Source: Nautilus pompilius
Taxonomy: Eukaryota > Mollusca > Cephalopoda > Nautilida > Nautilidae
Direction: 5' to 3'
Assembly (NCBI GenBank): GCA_018389105.1
Contig: JACATO010000995.1
Location: forward strand, 62,001-126,000
DNA length: 64,000 bases
Part shown: positions 60,701 to 64,000 of the stretch, piece by piece
How the letters are laid out: every line of letters begins with the position of its first letter
Numbering within the stretch: the first letter of the stretch is position 1
Made by a program: the position numbers and the translations under genes
Notes under the pieces: generated by a model
What the model saw: only the letters and a program-made list of their open reading frames with translations
The model's database searches: none
Told to the model about the DNA's origin: nothing

Positions 60701-63670
60701 ACTCTGACTTATGTAAACAATCCCCTTAAGCCCAAAATTTACGTTACAAATAGCAGAGCGCTGCTGCTATTACATGATCTTCCTCTATCTCTCACACATT
60801 CTCTTGTTAGACACTACACATAAAGCAACTTGTGCATCACTTGTAGTTTTTCTTTGGAAGTTTTTGTTTTCTAGTGATTTATTCACCCTAATTGTGACTG
60901 GAAAAGGCAAAGTGGCGGTAAAAGTGCTGAGCCCGTGTGTAAATGCACCAAAATAGACTAAGAAATGAAGATAAAGAAATAGGAAGGTGGACAATCTTTA
61001 TCAGCCATTGCATGTGAACTAGGTTTTCGGTGTCAAAAGTAAATACTATAGTTAAAGATGCTGTCCACATTAAAGAACATGTGAAATGGTGTGCACCTTT
61101 AAAGTCTACAATAATAACAAAACAGCGTGCCAGTGCTATCTATGAAATGGAAAAATTGCTTACCATGTGGATGGAGGACCAGATACAAAGACGCGTTCCA
61201 TTAAGCCTTTATGCGATTCAGGAAAAAGCACGCGAATACTCCGAAAAGTTTTGTGGCTAGCAGTGGTTGGTTTTATAGATTTAAAAATCATGCTGGTTTT
61301 CATAATGTTAAGTGGTGAGGCTGCTAGTGTGATGTTAATGCAGCTGAAAAGTATCTCAATGTGTTAAAGAAATAATTGAAAAAGGTGGGTATACAGCGCA
61401 ACAAGTGTTCAATGTTGATGAAATGGGGTTATTTTGGGGAAAACGGCCTAACCACACATATTTCAGTGGAAGAAAAAACACTTCCAGGGTTCAAAGAAGC
61501 GAAGGATAGACTAACGCTTTTATTTGGGGCAAATGTGGCTGGTGACTTTAGGCGTAAACCATTGTTTGTTTACCTTTCTGAGAACCCACGTGCATTGAAA
61601 GGTATCAGTTAGGCAACGCTTTCTGTTCATTATCGTTCAAATCCAAAAGCATGGATTTCTTGTAATACATATACTGTATATTTACACATGCATGCTAGGC
61701 GATTCCGACATAAAACTTGACTTACATAGGGTCTCCGGAATAGAACCCTTACATAAGTTGGGGTCTTCCTGTATTTCATATGACCATCTTTAGCTTTATT
61801 GGACATGGAATGCACCAGTTTTTCTAAACTAGACTTGGATAAAAGACCTGATCATTTTTTCTTTAGTTGTACAATTCAATTTTCAGAGTCAAGTCTTACA
61901 CAGAGCCCATAGATCTGACAAGTTTCTTGACCAACCCAAACAGTTATTGTTCATCCTGAAGTATACTCAACACACAGTTAGCTCCTGTTGGAAAACTGCA
62001 TTCAGAGACATCTCCAGTAGTTCTGTTCTGACAGGGTTCTAGAAACTCTGTGTATTTTTTACTATTTGTCATGCCTTGCATAGGCACTAATGAACCGGTT
62101 CCTCATGCAGAAAAACAACTCCAGAACATTTTCTTTTCTAGATGCCTTGATTATAGTGAGAACTGGTTGATTTGCAGAAAGGCATTGTTGACTTTGAACA
62201 AGAAAATGCTTCTCATCTGAAAACAACTTGTTGCTAGCAGTAGGTTTCTCATAGGCTTCTTGGCTTGGTACCTCACCTCAAGCAATCGACATCTTACAGT
62301 TAATGATGGTACCTGGGGATTCTGCTTGCTTGTTCATATTAATTTTGTTTGAATGTTTTCAGTTTTCTTCTACATTTGGCTTTCCTTGATGAAGAGATTG
62401 AACCTGTGATTTGTTTCTTCTTAGATATGTGATAATTCAGGACAAGTATTTTCCTTCCCTTGGTCTAATGTCCAGTCTCGTGCATCTGACTCTGCCTAAG
62501 TTATTCTTGTCAGTCATCAGAAAATGAACAACAAGCCCAATATCAGATGATGATGCGATAATTCATTGTGTACCATAATTACTTATTGATAAAATAGAGA
62601 GAGAATTTCATTGTTTTTTGTGCACCGGTGCTAAAAATGCCATTAACTGTCTATGGAAAATGGAGGTGAACATAAATGCTCCCATGACAGCTTTTTTTCA
62701 ACCTTTTGAAATGGAGAGAATTTATGGTGGAAAGGAAATAATGTTCATGCCTGAGTAGTAGGGGCAAGTTAAGATATTCCTTTTCCATTCTCGTTAATAC
62801 TACCAGTGTCTTTTCTGTTTTAGTTCTTGAATATCTAGTTTGTTTTCCAGTCAATGCAGATAATGTTGCTAAAGGTTAATGGGAAGTTACCTATATCCTG
62901 GAAAATCTTTCTTTCATTGTCACACTAGTCGCTTCCATAATCAAAACAAAGTTTTAGATTTAAGAAAATTGCTAATATATTTAATTTCACACATTGCAAG
63001 ATAATATTCTAGTAATAATGCATTGCATTATAAGCACTCCATGCAATGATCGTCTTAGATTTAAATAATCTTTTAAAAGTCTGTACAGATCTATACGTGT
63101 TAGTTTATCTTTTCTTCCACCAAAGCAAAACACTGGCAGCATTCCACCAGCATGTGCCAAGTTTGTGATTTGTGCTATTATTCCAGATGTTTTTACTTTT
63201 AATTTCCATTAGCAAATAAATGTTTGTTTTTAAGATTTTGGAAAACTGAATAAAATCCATGTCCACTTCTGTCCCAGTGTGAAAGAGGACAAACCCTTCA
63301 TATTTTGTTTTCTGTGATATACTCTTGTGTCCAGGTAGTAGGAGCTGGCCAAAAATGTTGAATTATTGCTAATTTGTAAATTATCTCAGCAGAGTAATTG
63401 GTATCCCTATTTGTTTGCCCCCCCCCAACAAGCTAAAGTCATTATGTCAGAATGAGACCATTTTTGCAGCATTTCAGCATAACTTTTGTTGGCCTTGGAT
63501 TGAAATGCTTGTAAGAGGGTGCAGACAGGTGAATTTGGAAACCACCAGAAAGGTCATCACCCTTGTTTTCGTTTTTCTAGCATGCCAATGAAGATGTGGA
63601 GAAGATGATTCTGGGTAATAAGTGTGACATGGAAGATAAGCGTCAGGTGTCCAGGGAGCGGGGAGATGTG
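42665..63670 (+). CDS. RAB10: RAB10 small GTPase (exons 1-4, continues beyond window)
   Basis: Encodes the Rab10 GTPase, which acts in secretory and endocytic recycling membrane traffic. Exons: 42665-42791, 53545-53605, 55077-55215, 63581-63670, all in matching phase, giving residues 1-139 of about 200. Motifs are the P-loop GDSGVGKT (16-23), switch I with T41, the Rab-specific IGIDFK (42-47), WDTAGQE (63-69), YYRGAMG in switch II and NKCD (122-125). The N terminus [11 protein letters not shown] and the switch [13 protein letters not shown] fit Rab10 rather than Rab8 or Rab13. T73, the residue phosphorylated by LRRK2 in human Rab10, is present. The missing part should carry the SAK guanine-binding motif and prenylated C-terminal cysteines. 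Confidence 0.96.
42862..42913 (+). repeat. (GTCC)n interrupted tandem repeat
   Basis: Two blocks of four GTCC units (42,862-42,878 and 42,898-42,913) directly after RAB10 exon 1. Confidence 0.75.
42973..43080. repeat. C-rich/G-rich inverted tract with G-quadruplex potential
   Basis: CCCCTCCCCTCCCC is followed immediately by GGGGGGAGGGGGGG (about 42,981-43,006), so the two halves are nearly complementary. A run of ten G follows at about 43,065-43,074. Both hairpin and G-quadruplex structures are possible in RAB10 intron 1. Confidence 0.7.
47261..47324 (+). repeat. CACT/CT-rich minisatellite
   Basis: Interleaved CACTCA, CTCACT and CTCTCACA units over about 64 bases, in RAB10 intron 1. Confidence 0.85.
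49021..49153. mobile_element. Foldback element with tRNA-like loop
   Basis: Inverted arms at 49,021-49,055 and 49,121-49,153 match except for a 2-base length difference and one mismatch. Each contains the near-palindrome CAGTATCTCAAGATACTG. The 65-base loop has A-box-like TGGTTTGGTAGCAC and a B box, TGGTTCAAATC, at 49,101-49,111, as in a degenerate tRNA or SINE head. No clean target-site duplication was found. It could be a MITE carrying a tRNA-derived segment, or a SINE with acquired inverted ends. Confidence 0.6.
50680..50705 (+). repeat. (TAA)n microsatellite
   Basis: About eight AAT units in RAB10 intron 1. Confidence 0.85.
50852..50935 (+). mobile_element. tRNA-derived SINE head fragment
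   Basis: CTTGGCGCAGAGGTCATGG is an A-box-like start and is followed by GCTGCTAGATGACTGGAATG. This matches the order of the SINE head at 6,919 (TTAGATGACTGGACTGC). The body appears lost. Confidence 0.45.
51830..52450 (+). mobile_element. Possible highly decayed mariner fragment
   Basis: + strand fragments such as [19 protein letters not shown] (near 52,080) and GVVLLQD (near 52,213) are in the right order and spacing for the middle of a mariner transposase, though frames shift and stops abound. No terminal repeats were found. Confidence 0.3.
53545..53605 (+). CDS. RAB10: RAB10 exon 2
   Basis: Starts after TTTTCAG and ends before GTAAGT in phase 2. Encodes [20 protein letters not shown] and the first two bases of W63; human Rab10 has Gln where this has Gly54. 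Confidence 0.96.
53606..55076. other. RAB10 intron 2
   Basis: AT-rich and non-coding. A minus-strand tRNA-like segment (B-box-like AGGTTCAAAATGCC, about 53,817-53,830) may be another SINE fragment. Nothing else recognised. Confidence 0.45.
55077..55215 (+). CDS. RAB10: RAB10 exon 3
   Basis: Starts after GGTGGCAG and ends before GTAAGT in phase 0. Encodes [20 protein letters not shown], then [20 protein letters not shown]. It contains the catalytic Q68 and the T73 phosphosite. Confidence 0.97.
55216..56909. other. RAB10 intron 3, first part
   Basis: AT-rich and non-coding. TCCAGGGTTCAAGACTG at about 56,364 is B-box-like and lies in a slightly GC-richer stretch (56,280-56,420), possibly an old SINE. 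Nothing else recognised. Confidence 0.45.
56910..57837 (-). mobile_element. mariner element, internally deleted
   Basis: Inverted repeats of about 30 bp (56,910-56,941, TGAGGTCTGTCC..., and 57,806-57,837) sit between TA duplications at 56,908-56,909 and 57,838-57,839. On the minus strand the transposase starts [20 protein letters not shown] at 57,631. It continues with the second helix-turn-helix ([14 protein letters not shown]) and then, after a large deletion, resumes at [33 protein letters not shown]. The central catalytic region including the first aspartate is missing. At 928 bp it is shorter than the roughly 1.3 kb usual for mariner. Confidence 0.92.
57838..60661. other. RAB10 intron 3, middle part
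   Basis: AT-rich and non-coding, with a TA microsatellite at 58,367-58,382. TTTTTGGGACACCCTGTA near 59,626 looks like a mariner/Tc1 right end, but no partner was found. Confidence 0.5.
60662..61771 (+). mobile_element. Tigger/pogo-like transposon, decayed
   Basis: Inverted ends CAGGAAGACCCC at 60,662 and its reverse complement ending at 61,771 are flanked by TA at 60,660-60,661 and 61,772-61,773. The transposase remains include [52 protein letters not shown] residues, [19 protein letters not shown] and SENPRALK. These are in the order of Tigger1-type transposases, spread over + strand frames with stops and a shortened middle. It is about 1.1 kb against about 2.4 kb for a full Tigger, so the C-terminal part is deleted. 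Confidence 0.92.
61772..63580. other. RAB10 intron 3, last part
   Basis: AT-rich and non-coding. No element was recognised. Confidence 0.55.
63581..63670 (+). CDS. RAB10: RAB10 exon 4
   Basis: Starts after TTTTTCTAG and ends before GTAAGT in phase 0. Encodes [20 protein letters not shown] then [10 protein letters not shown], including the guanine-specificity motif NKCD. The gene continues outside the window. Confidence 0.96.
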
Positions 63671-64000
63671 GTAAGTTGGTTTTACTGTAGTGTGTTGTCA
63701 GAATAAAAGGCATTTAACTTTTGAATATGGGATGTATGATACTTAAACACAACAGAAATGGAAATTTTTTGACCTATAAAAGGGATTGGAGTGGATGTCT
63801 TTTATCATCTTCAAACCTGTGTGCCAACATCAGCACATATGGCATCCTTTCCTAAATTAGCTACAGATGTCCACAAAATGTTCTTACTAGAATTCTTCAC
63901 TTTTTTTATATGTGGGAAGTAGGCCCAGATGGTGGCTGCTGAAGAAGAGTAAGAAGAAACCATGCTAGGAAGACTTAGCTGGATTTCTCTGAATCACATC
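63671..64000. other. RAB10 intron 4, partial
   Basis: Non-coding start of the next intron. Nothing else seen. Confidence 0.6.

Noticed and set aside
1-64000. CRISPR array, prokaryotic operon or integrated virus
   Set aside because: No regularly spaced repeats, no ribosome-binding-site-led ORF series, and no viral replicase or capsid motifs were seen. The window is clearly intron-rich animal DNA.

Overview
The window is nuclear DNA from an animal. Two multi-exon protein genes lie in tandem on the + strand, with kilobase-scale AT-rich introns, consensus GT-AG splice sites and many decayed mobile elements. An invertebrate, probably a lophotrochozoan and perhaps a mollusc, fits best. The proteins are close to but distinct from vertebrate orthologues, Tc1/mariner and pogo/Tigger elements dominate, and AAGGGAGATAA-like motifs (RC near 41,524 and 42,359; a variant at 13,683) are of a kind I associate with molluscan genomes. 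The species is an inference only.

Gene 1 (about 49-34,035, possibly to 36,562 or 37,486) is the orthologue of the MAK/CILK1 (ICK) ciliary kinases. I reconstruct 14 coding exons whose splice phases all agree, giving about 557 residues. It has a complete kinase domain (K33, D125, DFG at 143-145, TDY at 157-159) and a low-complexity tail that keeps several CILK1/MAK landmarks. Its 3' end is ambiguous: at least three C-terminal endings fit the splice signals.

The region 34-42.4 kb is mostly intergenic. It holds candidate alternative last exons, a tRNA-derived SINE at 38.5 kb and unidentified coding-like stretches at 39.5-41 kb.

Gene 2 (promoter near 42.4 kb, start codon 42,665, continuing past the window end) is RAB10. 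Four exons encode residues 1-139, with intact P-loop, switch regions, WDTAGQE and NKCD motifs and the T73 site. The C-terminal part lies downstream. Its promoter and first intron form a GC-rich island with CRE, CCAAT and YY1-like sites and G-rich tracts.

The introns act as an archive of insertions: mariner (449-1,783; 20.1-21.2 kb; 56,910-57,837), Tc1-like with long inverted repeats (22,661-23,936), Tigger/pogo (60,662-61,771), an unassigned inverted-repeat transposon (9.44-10.47 kb), a 3-kb decayed minus-strand ORF block of an unclassified transposase-like family (13.9-16.9 kb), a mini-mariner of two terminal repeats (30,182-30,262), a foldback element with a tRNA-like loop (49,021-49,153), a tRNA-derived SINE family, and two retrocopies with poly-A and target-site duplications. 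These retrocopies are ribosomal protein L7, nested inside a SINE and apparently carrying retained intron sequence, and fibrillarin. No CRISPR array, bacterial operon or intact virus was seen.
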